From Jeotgalicoccus nanhaiensis (GTDB lineage: Bacteria > Bacillota > Bacilli > Staphylococcales > Salinicoccaceae): a stretch of DNA of 64,000 bases. Each line of letters begins with the position of its first letter. The first letter of the stretch is position 1. The notes below the pieces were generated by a model. That model was not told the DNA's origin, ran no database searches, and was given only the letters and a program-made list of their open reading frames with translations. Position numbers and translations under genes: made by a program. Where the stretch lies: contig SPPL01000003.1 of the NCBI GenBank assembly GCA_004570955.1, positions 62,001-126,000 of the forward strand. The letters are read 5' to 3'. Shown piece by piece: positions 53,770 through 64,000 of this stretch.

Positions 53770-53844
53770 TATTACGCTCTTTCATATCTATGATTAATTA
53801 TTATACTAAAAAGCACTCATTTTATAAAACATCCGGTATTGGCG

Positions 53845-53876
53845 CAAAAAAAAAGATCATCCTCGTCAGATGATCT
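53845..53876 (-). terminator. Terminator/attenuator between rpmH and rnpA
   Basis: AGATCATC pairs with GATGATCT around a seven-base loop, followed on the minus strand by ten T. Placed inside the usual rpmH-rnpA operon, it would lower rnpA expression relative to rpmH. Confidence 0.85.
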
Positions 53877-53881
53877 AATGG

Positions 53882-54019
53882 TTATGCAGAAAGAACTTTT
53901 CTTCCTTTTCTTCTACGGCGTGCAAGAACTTTGCGGCCGTTTTTAGTACTCATTCTCTCACGGAAACCGTGTACTTTTGCACGTTTACGTTTATTTGGTT
54001 GATAGGTACGTTTTACCAT
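53882..54019 (-). CDS. rpmH: 50S ribosomal protein L34
   Basis: A 45-residue, highly basic ribosomal protein read directly from 54019 to 53882: it begins [19 protein letters not shown] and ends [10 protein letters not shown], a complete match to the L34 pattern. A GGAGGTG ribosome site precedes it. It is the first gene of the minus-strand origin-proximal series and lies immediately left of oriC. Confidence 0.97.
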   Translation of the reverse strand: MVKRTYQPNKRKRAKVHGFRERMSTKNGRKVLARRRRKGRKVLSA

Positions 54020-54455
54020 TAATGACACCTCCGTTTAAATATATATCTCTGTCTTTTATCTTCTCTTAGAATTGCAACTATTAAAGAATACCAAAAATGT
54101 GCTGTCTTTTCAACTTTTTATTTGATATTCCTTCTATGAGATTACGGGAAAACCATAATAAAATGTGGATAACTTTTTTGCAGGATAAAGTTATCAACAG
54201 TTTAAAAAGGGTTTCTCCCACAAATCCACAGGCTGTATGTAATATTTTGTGGAAAACTGTTGATTATGTGCATAACTCTTAAAACTATTGATATACATAA
54301 GCAAATCAGTTATAATTTTACCCATATCGCTGTGGATAAGTAAGTTCTTCTGGATAGTTATCCACAGAATGTGCATAAGCTGTGCATAACTTTTCTACAC
54401 CTGTGTATATGAGTTATCCACAGCCTGTTATTTGTGAATAAGAAAGGATTATTTT
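54020..54455. other. oriC, upstream sub-region (DnaA-box cluster before dnaA)
   Basis: The gene-free stretch between rpmH and dnaA holds perfect DnaA boxes TTATCCACA at 54358-54366 and 54414-54422 and in reverse (TGTGGATAA) at 54164-54172 and 54331-54339. One-mismatch boxes lie near 54191, 54222, 54248, 54267, 54370, 54381 and 54433. This matches the incA/B-type region of a bipartite Gram-positive origin and probably contains the autoregulated dnaA promoter. Confidence 0.9.
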
Positions 54456-55796
54456 ATGAGCAGCTTAAATAGTATTTGGGATAATGTCCTTGAAAATATC
54501 AGTGAAAATATCCCGACCGTCAGCTTTCAGACATGGTTTAAAGATACAAAACTGATCGATTTAAACAGCAGCAGCGCAATTGTCAAAGCGGATAACGAAT
54601 TCCAGCAGGGCTGGCTGTCCGAAAAATATTTAACACTGATTGAAGAAAGCATCTACAGAGCGATCGGTGAAAAAGTTTCAGTTAAAATCGTTTTTCAAGA
54701 TGAACAGCTGGATAATCCAGCACCCGCGAAAAATACAGCACCTGAAAAAAGCAGCCAGATAATGGATGTTCCTGTTAAACATGCTTTAAATGCCCAGCAT
54801 ACATTTGATACGTTCGTCATCGGCAACGGCAACCGCTTCTCGCATGCCGCTTCACTCGCAGTAGCGGAAGCGCCTGCGAAAGCATATAACCCGCTGTTTA
54901 TATACGGGGGAGTCGGTCTCGGCAAGACGCATCTTATGCATGCTATCGGGAATTATGTGCTGGAGCACCGTCCAAATGCGAAAGTCGTTTATTTATCGAG
55001 TGAAAAATTTACGAATGAATTCATCAACTCGATCCGCGATAACAAAACTGAAGAGTTCCGCAACAAGTACCGCAATGTCGACGTCTTGTTAATCGATGAT
55101 ATTCAATTTCTGGCAGGCAAGGAATCAACGCAGGAAGAGTTTTTCCATACCTTTAACTCGCTGCATGAGAATGACAAGCAGATCGTTATCTCCAGCGACC
55201 GGACACCGAAGGAAATTCCGACGCTTGAAGACCGTTTGCGCTCGCGCTTTGAATGGGGGCTGATGACAGACGTCACACCGCCTGACCTCGAGACCAGAAT
55301 TGCGATTCTGCGGAAGAAATGCGAAGAAGAAAATGTAGAGATTCCAAATGAAGCAATGATTTACATCGCCAACCATATTCATACAAATATCCGTGAACTG
55401 GAAGGCGCACTGACGCGCGTTGCAGCATACTCAAAAATTTCAAATCAGCCGATGACTCCGGAAGTAGTGTCTGAAGCGCTGAAAGACCTCGTTGTTACAA
55501 CCAAGTCAAAACGTATGACAATACACGATATTCAAGTAGCCGTCAGCGAATATTACGGCATTCACATCGATGAGCTCGCCTCTAAAAAGCGGACCAAGTC
55601 CATCGCTTTCCCGAGACACGTCGCAATGTATCTGTCACGCGAACTCACTGACAATTCATTGCCTAAAATCGGTGAAGTGTTCGGCGGCCGGGATCATACA
55701 ACTGTTATTCACGCGCATGAGAAAATTTCGAAGCTTGTTTCAGAAGATGAGTTATTCAGAGATGAATTAAAAGAAATCGAGAAAAAGCTTAATTAA
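54456..55796 (+). CDS. dnaA: Chromosomal replication initiator DnaA
   Basis: AAA+ initiator that binds DnaA boxes and opens oriC. The 446-residue protein has domain I (residues 1-80), a linker, Walker [11 protein letters not shown] (151-160), Walker [11 protein letters not shown] and sensor segments, and the C-terminal box-binding helix region with the signature [23 protein letters not shown] precedes the ATG. It is flanked on both sides by DnaA-box clusters. Confidence 0.98.
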   Translation: MSSLNSIWDNVLENISENIPTVSFQTWFKDTKLIDLNSSSAIVKADNEFQQGWLSEKYLTLIEESIYRAIGEKVSVKIVFQDEQLDNPAPAKNTAPEKSSQIMDVPVKHALNAQHTFDTFVIGNGNRFSHAASLAVAEAPAKAYNPLFIYGGVGLGKTHLMHAIGNYVLEHRPNAKVVYLSSEKFTNEFINSIRDNKTEEFRNKYRNVDVLLIDDIQFLAGKESTQEEFFHTFNSLHENDKQIVISSDRTPKEIPTLEDRLRSRFEWGLMTDVTPPDLETRIAILRKKCEEENVEIPNEAMIYIANHIHTNIRELEGALTRVAAYSKISNQPMTPEVVSEALKDLVVTTKSKRMTIHDIQVAVSEYYGIHIDELASKKRTKSIAFPRHVAMYLSRELTDNSLPKIGEVFGGRDHTTVIHAHEKISKLVSEDELFRDELKEIEKKLN

Positions 55797-55965
55797 ATCT
55801 AATGTGAATACTGTGGATAAATGTTACACTGTAGTCAACACTTTGTACACATGTGGATAACTTTCTCTGTATAGCTTCAAGCCGGTTTTCCACATATCCA
55901 CAGGACCTACTATTATTACTATTATTTTATATACTATATATCTATTAAATAAGGAGTACTCGCTT
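55797..55965. other. oriC, downstream sub-region with DnaA-trio and AT-rich unwinding site
   Basis: DnaA boxes lie at 55812-55820 and 55852-55860 (TGTGGATAA) and a proximal box at 55894-55902 (ATATCCACA). A GGACC spacer follows, then six DnaA-trio units CTA-CTA-TTA-TTA-CTA-TTA at 55907-55924, then an AT-only tract. This box, GC clamp, trio and AT-tract order is the basal unwinding system described in B. subtilis. Confidence 0.85.
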
Positions 55966-57099
55966 ATGAAAATCAGTATTAAAAGACAATATTTTATCGA
56001 ACAATTAAATCATTGTTTAAAAGCTATTTCACCAAGAACTACTTTGCCTATTTTAAACGGGATAAAAATCGATGTCTCTGATGATCAAATGATACTTACC
56101 GGCAGTGATTCGGAAATATCTATTGAAATTACAATACCTGCAGAAATTGATAATGAAGAAATCCTTGAAATCGAAGAACCCGGTTCAGTCGTTTTAACAG
56201 GCCGTTTCTTTGTAGACATCATTAAAAAACTTTCCGGTGATTTTGTAGATCTGGAAACAACTGAAAATTTCCAGACTAAAATTACCGCAGGAAAATCAGA
56301 ATTTAACTTAAGCGGAAATGATTCAAATCAGTATCCTCTGCTTCCTGAAGTTAACGATGCAGACAGTTTAGTACTTTCTTCTGCAGTATTAAAAACAATT
56401 ATTAACCAGACAAACTTTGCAGTTTCTTTATCTGAAACACGTCCTGTCTTAACAGGTGTAAACTGGAACTTTAACAAAGATAATATTTCATTTACTGCAA
56501 CGGACTCCCACCGTCTTGCTTTAAGAAGACTGCTGGATAAAACATTTAACACGGAGATTTCAAATGCGATTATTCCAGGTAAATCATTGTCTGAACTCAG
56601 CAAGATACTCACAGACTCGGATGAAGATGTAGAAATTAACCTGTCGCAGAACCAGGTGCTGTTCACTTACGGCAATATGCGTTTTATCTCGCGTTTACTT
56701 GAAGGAAACTATCCGGATACCTCCCGTCTGTTCCCTGAAAATTATGAAACTAAGGTCAGCGTTAACAACTCCGAGTTTTACCATGCAATTGACCGTGTTT
56801 CACTCCTGGCACGTGAAGGCGGCAACAACGTTATCCGCATGACTGTGGAAAACAATAATGTGGAATTAACTTCGAACTCACCTGAAGTCGGTACGGTAAA
56901 CGAAGCGGTCAACGCTTCTGCTATCGAAGGTGAAGGCATTAAAATTTCCTTTAACTCAAAATATATGATGGAAGCACTTCGTGCGATTCAGGACGAAGAA
57001 GTAACCATTGAATTCTTCGGCACGATGAGACCGTTCACTATTACACCGAGCGAATCTTCCGAAGTCGTACAACTGATTTTACCGATTAGAACATACTAA
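55966..57099 (+). CDS. dnaN: DNA polymerase III sliding clamp (beta subunit)
   Basis: Forms the ring that holds polymerase on DNA. The 377-residue protein is made of three clamp domains; it starts MKISIKRQYFIEQLNHCLK, has the NPILNGI-like segment TTLPILNGIKIDV, and ends with the conserved EFFGTMRPFTITP and VQLILPIRTY tail. AAGGAG precedes the ATG. A terminator lies between it and yaaA. Confidence 0.98.
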   Translation: MKISIKRQYFIEQLNHCLKAISPRTTLPILNGIKIDVSDDQMILTGSDSEISIEITIPAEIDNEEILEIEEPGSVVLTGRFFVDIIKKLSGDFVDLETTENFQTKITAGKSEFNLSGNDSNQYPLLPEVNDADSLVLSSAVLKTIINQTNFAVSLSETRPVLTGVNWNFNKDNISFTATDSHRLALRRLLDKTFNTEISNAIIPGKSLSELSKILTDSDEDVEINLSQNQVLFTYGNMRFISRLLEGNYPDTSRLFPENYETKVSVNNSEFYHAIDRVSLLAREGGNNVIRMTVENNNVELTSNSPEVGTVNEAVNASAIEGEGIKISFNSKYMMEALRAIQDEEVTIEFFGTMRPFTITPSESSEVVQLILPIRTY

Positions 57100-57117
57100 T
57101 CAGGACGCAAATATTTA

Positions 57118-57163
57118 AGACCATGCCTTTTTTGATGAAAAACAGGCCTCTGGTCTCTTTTTT
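57118..57163 (+). terminator. Terminator after dnaN
   Basis: AGACCA and TGGTCT, with GCC and GGC nested inside, form a stem with a 16-base loop, followed by CTTTTTT. Confidence 0.7.
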
Positions 57164-57289
57164 ATGTTTACAGGTAGGTAAAAGCCTTTTTGCCTATAAA
57201 AGGCTCTAAACGCTTTATTTGGGCTTAAATAATGAAAATATATGTAAAATGTAGTATAATGAATGAGTATGTAATAGGAGGTTATGTCT

Positions 57290-57504
57290 ATGGAAACGAT
57301 TCATTTGGATAGCATGATAACACTCGGTAAATTTTTAAAATATAAAAATATTATCGGTACAGGCGGCGAAGCTAAATGGTTCTTAAGTGAACATGAAGTA
57401 TTTTTAAACGGAGAGCCTGAGAACCGACGCGGCAAAAAACTGCACGATGGTGACGAATTGGTCATTGCAGGTGTCGGCGAATATAAATTTAAGTATCCGG
57501 TGCA

Positions 57505-57508
<4 letters not shown>
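57290..57508 (+). CDS. yaaA: S4-domain protein YaaA
   Basis: A 72-residue RNA-binding-type S4 protein, always found between dnaN and recF in this group. It shows ITLGKFLKYKNIIGTGGEAK, FLSEHEVFLNGEPENRRGKK and the strand DELVIAGVGEYKF. The start at 57290 is preferred because AGGAGG lies eight bases before it. Its stop overlaps the recF start (ATGA), so the two are coupled. Confidence 0.93.
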
Positions 57509-60542
<3,034 letters not shown>

Positions 60543-60559
60543 TAAAGGAGATTTAATTT

Positions 60560-63127
60560 ATGGCGGACCATGATGAACAATTTCAGCAAATAAATATTAC
60601 GAAAACGATGCGCAGCTCGTTTTTAAGCTATGCCATGAGTGTTATCGTATCTCGTGCGCTGCCCGATGTCAGAGACGGCATGAAACCGGTGCACCGCAGA
60701 ATTTTATACGGTATGCACGATAACGGTATGACTTCTGACAAGCCGTTTAAAAAATCAGCCCGTATCGTCGGAGATGTTATGGGTAAATACCACCCGCACG
60801 GTGACTCCTCAATTTACGATGCGATGGTGCGTATGGCTCAGGACTTCAGTTACCGCTACCCGCTCGTTCACGGCCAGGGGAACTTCGGTTCCATGGATGG
60901 CGACGGTGCAGCAGCAATGCGTTATACCGAAGCAAAAATGAGTAAAATCTCGATGGAATTAATGCGTGATATTAATAAAGATACAGTGGATTTCCAGCCG
61001 AACTATGATGAAAACGAACGGGAACCATCTGTCCTGCCGGCACGCTTCCCTAACCTTCTCGTCAATGGTACGAGCGGAATTGCTGTCGGTATGGCGACGA
61101 ACATTCCGCCGCATAATCTGACGGAAGTCATCAATGCGGTACTCGAGCTTGCCGACAATCCGAATATTACGACCATGGAACTGATGGAACACGTTAAGGG
61201 GCCAGACTTCCCGACTGCAGGTTTGATTATCGGTAAAAGCGGCATTAAGCGCGCGTATGAAACAGGACACGGTTCTGTTATTATGCGGGCACGCTGTGAA
61301 GTGGAACTCATGAAGAACGGTAAAGAACGTATCGTTATTTCAGAAATCCCGTATCAGGTAAACAAGGCACGTCTCGTTGAGAAAATCGCGGAGTTAGTAC
61401 GCGATAAAAAAATCGAAGGCATTACGGATTTGCGTGATGAAACGTCTCTTAAAGAAGGCGTCAGAATTATTATTGAGATCCGCAAGGATAAAAATGCGAA
61501 TGTGATTTTAAATAATCTCTATAAACAAACGCCACTGCAGACATCATTCGGTGTCAACATGCTGGCGCTTGTGAACGGCGAACCGAAAGTACTCGCTTTA
61601 AAAGAAGTACTTTATCATTATTTAGAGCATCAGAAAGTTGTCGTGACGCGCCGGACGAAATACGAATTAAAACGTGCTGAAGACCGCGCGCATATTCTGG
61701 AAGGCTTGCTGATTGCACTCGATCACATCGATGAAATCATTAAAACAATCCGTGCATCCGATACGGATGAAGAAGCGAAAAACAGCCTGATGAGCCAGTT
61801 TGACTTGTCAGAACGCCAGTCCCAGGCTATTCTCGATATGAGATTACGCCGTCTGACTGGACTTGAACGCGGCAAAATCCAAAATGAATATGATGAGATT
61901 CTTAAAAATATCGAATATCTGAAAAGTATTCTGAACGATGACGAAAAACTGCTTGAAGTCATCAAAGAAGAACTAACGGATATCCGCGAACGCTTCGGAG
62001 ATGAACGCCGGACGGAGATTACACTCGGCAGCATTTACGATATTGAAGACGAGGATTTAATTCCGAGAGAACAGATTGTTGTGACACTGAGCCATAACAA
62101 CTACATCAAACGTCTGCCGGCTTCGACATACCGCGCACAGCACCGCGGCGGACGCGGCATTCAGGGCATGAATACGATCGATGATGACTTCGTCAGTCAG
62201 ATTGTGACGATGAGTACACACGATTATATTCTGTTCTTTACGAACACAGGACGAGTTTACCGCCTGAAAGGCTACGAAATTCCTGAACTGTCACGCCAGT
62301 CGAAAGGACTGCCAATTGTTAACCTGATTGAAATCGAAAAAGATGAAAAAATCAGTACGATGATCAGCGTGAAAGACAAAGACGAAACTGAAGGCTACCA
62401 ATTATTATTTGCGACGAAAAATGGTCTTGTGAAGCGTACACCGCTGGATGACTTTAAGCAGATTAATAAAAACGGTAAAATTGCCATCAGCTTCAGGGGC
62501 GAAGACGAACTCCTCGGTGTGCGTCTGACGGACGGTTCAACAGAAGTCATGCTCGGAACACGCGAAGGTTCACTAATACGCTTTGAAGAAGAACAGGTCA
62601 GAAGCATGGGCCGTACAGCAGCCGGTGTTAAAGGGATTAACCTTCGCGGTGACGACGAAGTCGTCGGTGTCGATGTCCTTGAGCCGGGTCAGCATGTCCT
62701 TATCGTTACGGATAAAGGCTACGGCAAGCTTACACATGAAGAAGAATACCGCTCCATTAAACGCGGCGGTTTCGGTGTGAAAACTGCGAACCTGACAGAC
62801 AAAAACGGTAAACTGGTGTTTATCGCGTCAGTAGACCGGGATGAAGATATGATGATCGTGACGGACAAAGGCGTTATTATCCGCCTGACAATCGATGCGA
62901 TATCAATTACAAGCCGTAATACGCAAGGTGTGAGACTCATTCGCTTAGACGAAGAGCAGGACGTTGCGACGGTTGCGGTAGTGAAAAATGAAATTGCAGA
63001 AGAAGAACTGGAAGACGAAGGTTCTGAGATGGCTGAGGAAACACTGGAAGCGGAAGACAATCTTGAAGTTGAAACCGATGAAGTCGAAGATAATCTCGAT
63101 CCGGAATCAGAATCAGAAGAAGAATAG
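60560..63127 (+). CDS. gyrA: DNA gyrase subunit A
   Basis: DNA-cleaving subunit of gyrase. The 855-residue protein has the winged-helix breakage domain ([18 protein letters not shown]), the quinolone region [20 protein letters not shown] with the wild-type serine, and the catalytic tyrosine in [11 protein letters not shown]. The six-bladed C-terminal wrapping domain includes the GyrA-box [10 protein letters not shown]. The chain ends in a run of about 45 acidic residues (Glu/Asp) beyond the propeller. It is 17 bp past gyrB and has a strong terminator. Confidence 0.98.
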   Translation: MADHDEQFQQINITKTMRSSFLSYAMSVIVSRALPDVRDGMKPVHRRILYGMHDNGMTSDKPFKKSARIVGDVMGKYHPHGDSSIYDAMVRMAQDFSYRYPLVHGQGNFGSMDGDGAAAMRYTEAKMSKISMELMRDINKDTVDFQPNYDENEREPSVLPARFPNLLVNGTSGIAVGMATNIPPHNLTEVINAVLELADNPNITTMELMEHVKGPDFPTAGLIIGKSGIKRAYETGHGSVIMRARCEVELMKNGKERIVISEIPYQVNKARLVEKIAELVRDKKIEGITDLRDETSLKEGVRIIIEIRKDKNANVILNNLYKQTPLQTSFGVNMLALVNGEPKVLALKEVLYHYLEHQKVVVTRRTKYELKRAEDRAHILEGLLIALDHIDEIIKTIRASDTDEEAKNSLMSQFDLSERQSQAILDMRLRRLTGLERGKIQNEYDEILKNIEYLKSILNDDEKLLEVIKEELTDIRERFGDERRTEITLGSIYDIEDEDLIPREQIVVTLSHNNYIKRLPASTYRAQHRGGRGIQGMNTIDDDFVSQIVTMSTHDYILFFTNTGRVYRLKGYEIPELSRQSKGLPIVNLIEIEKDEKISTMISVKDKDETEGYQLLFATKNGLVKRTPLDDFKQINKNGKIAISFRGEDELLGVRLTDGSTEVMLGTREGSLIRFEEEQVRSMGRTAAGVKGINLRGDDEVVGVDVLEPGQHVLIVTDKGYGKLTHEEEYRSIKRGGFGVKTANLTDKNGKLVFIASVDRDEDMMIVTDKGVIIRLTIDAISITSRNTQGVRLIRLDEEQDVATVAVVKNEIAEEELEDEGSEMAEETLEAEDNLEVETDEVEDNLDPESESEEE

Positions 63128-63132
63128 ATAAA

Positions 63133-63176
63133 AAATAAGCACCGGGATTTCTAAACAGAAATCCCGGTGCTTATTT
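63133..63176 (+). terminator. Terminator of the gyrBA operon
   Basis: AAATAAGCACCGGGATTTCT pairs with AGAAATCCCGGTGCTTATTT around four bases; the T-run is short but the stem is 20 bp. Confidence 0.85.
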
Positions 63177-63216
63177 GCTGTTTTGAGCGATTTGGCGTTG
63201 AATTCTAAAACCCGCC

Positions 63217-63423
63217 CTATTTCCGGTATTCCAGTATATCGCCGGGCTGACAGTCCAGCACTTCGCAGATTTTCTCCAGTGTCGAGAAGCGGACGGCTTT
63301 TGCTTTATTGTTTTTCAATACCGATAAGTTCGCCATAGTCACGCCGACCTCATTGGCGAGTTCCGTCATGCTCATTTTTCTTTTGGCGAGCATTACATCA
63401 AGATTTACGATTATTTTCGTCAT
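63217..63423 (-). CDS. Small helix-turn-helix regulator (YozG-like)
   Basis: A 68-residue Cro/CI-type DNA-binding protein consisting of a single HTH: IIVNLDVMLAKRKMSMTELA, ANEVGVTMANLSVLKNNKAK and the C-terminal LEKICEVLDCQPGDILEY. This is the short form that usually accompanies a DUF2975 membrane protein. It overlaps the DUF2975 gene by four bases and is cotranscribed with it. It probably regulates its own operon through a nearby palindrome, which is inference. Confidence 0.88.
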   Translation of the reverse strand: MTKIIVNLDVMLAKRKMSMTELANEVGVTMANLSVLKNNKAKAVRFSTLEKICEVLDCQPGDILEYRK

Positions 63424-63905
63424 ATTGTCAGCTCATTTTCCTGTTTGATTGATACTGCTTTCGAAAGTGTCTCTTTTAACACTACGACCAGTACATGTAT
63501 CGCGAATGGAATAAATACTATCCCAGCTCCGAATAAGACGAGTCCAGGTGCATCATCGAGCTCGGCAAGCGTAAAGAAAAACGGCATTAAACCGATAGTT
63601 GCGATAGCAATGCTAAGTGTCAGTTTCTGAACCCGGTTCATGATGGTCAGTGTGTGACTTGAGAAAATTTCATCTCTGTCGATCAGTGTCAGCAGCTTAT
63701 TTAAAGCATACACGATAAACAGCCCTAAAATCATATCAATCCAGACAACGGCAACCGCAATGTATACGACGGCATAAACCTCACCTTCTGAAGTGAAAAG
63801 CTGTATTCCCATCAAAAATCCAAATAATATAAGAATCGCTGCGGTAATCAGCAGCGTAATGCGCAGCACCAGCGTTTTTTTAATCACAGTTTTTCCTGCT
63901 TTCAT
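63420..63905 (-). CDS. DUF2975 membrane protein
   Basis: A 161-residue protein with four spans (about residues 13-33, 44-64, 92-112 and 120-145). The loop after span 2 contains LNKLLTLIDRDEIFSSHTLT, the marker of DUF2975 proteins. It is paired with the small HTH gene downstream, as is common in Firmicutes; the pair's function is unknown but may be membrane-linked signalling. Its start lies about 55 bp from a 12-bp palindrome. Confidence 0.85.
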   Translation of the reverse strand: MKAGKTVIKKTLVLRITLLITAAILILFGFLMGIQLFTSEGEVYAVVYIAVAVVWIDMILGLFIVYALNKLLTLIDRDEIFSSHTLTIMNRVQKLTLSIAIATIGLMPFFFTLAELDDAPGLVLFGAGIVFIPFAIHVLVVVLKETLSKAVSIKQENELTI

Positions 63906-63960
63906 ATTTTATAAATTAAATTTACCACCTAACGTATCTAAAAACAATAAAAATATATCG

Positions 63961-63972
63961 TTTATCGATAAA
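63961..63972. promoter_or_regulatory. Perfect palindrome before the DUF2975-HTH operon
   Basis: TTTATCGATAAA, partly repeated by the preceding TATCG, lies 56 bp upstream of the DUF2975 start. It is a plausible operator for the HTH protein; the window ends shortly beyond. Confidence 0.45.
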
Positions 63973-64000
63973 TTAAAGAAACCATACTTTCTTGTTTTTA

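Overview
The window is a chromosomal replication-origin region of a low-to-moderate GC Gram-positive bacterium. Gene content points to the Staphylococcaceae, and more specifically to a Jeotgalicoccus/Salinicoccus-like relative; the genus is inference. Supporting points are the order rpmH-rnpA-jag-mnmE-mnmG-rsmG-noc-parB on one side of dnaA-dnaN-yaaA-recF-gyrB-gyrA, the absence of soj/parA, two secreted proteins built from the N-terminal domain of staphylococcal SceD/IsaA, SigB-type promoters, and a WalR-like box.

Layout. (1) 0-6.4 kb: an RluA-type pseudouridine synthase running off the left edge, an SRPBCC protein, a YfcC-type carrier, a codB-codA cytosine uptake/deamination pair (codB start in doubt), a glutaredoxin, a tiny Cys-pair protein and a FrnE-like DsbA protein. 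(2) 6.5-7.0 kb: the first of three arrays of a 41-bp palindromic tandem repeat. (3) 7-21 kb: mixed-strand metabolic and stress genes (sodC, TSUP exporter, glycerate kinase, YhdH-type reductase, OsmC, RocB-like and M42 peptidases, tRNA-Ala, an Asp-box protein, a pentapeptide-repeat protein) and a GMC oxidoreductase with its Tat-exported small subunit. (4) 21.4-26.2 kb: a fabF-degV-plsX operon and the two SceD/IsaA N-domain proteins. (5) 26-35 kb: topB, repeat array 2, purC, a DMT transporter, a broken D-cysteine desulfhydrase, and guaB-guaA. (6) 35-38.6 kb: two stress proteins behind textbook SigB promoters, flanking an HTH-TPR regulator, a 43-codon secreted peptide gene and a YfbU-like gene. 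(7) 38.7-44.6 kb: rpsR separated from rpsF-ssb by a PadR/HAAS pair, modA-modB without modC, and a second ModA-like lipoprotein, followed by array 3. (8) 44.6-63.1 kb: ychF, DUF951, MscS, parB, noc, rsmG, mnmG, mnmE, jag, rnpA, rpmH, a bipartite oriC around dnaA, dnaN, yaaA, recF, gyrB, gyrA. (9) The right edge holds an HTH/DUF2975 pair.

The strongest candidates for something undescribed are: the regulator plus PapR-like peptide at 36.0-37.1 kb, which has the architecture of an RRNPP peptide-quorum-sensing system; the 41-bp repeat family, whose units keep strict 41-bp spacing, two base-paired elements and the same orientation relative to the upstream gene at three loci while the stem sequences differ; the catalytic-domain-less SceD/IsaA proteins; and the split rpsF-ssb/rpsR operon, which keeps an S6:S18-like leader in front of rpsF. 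All functional statements rest on reading motifs and translated sequence; no database search was run.
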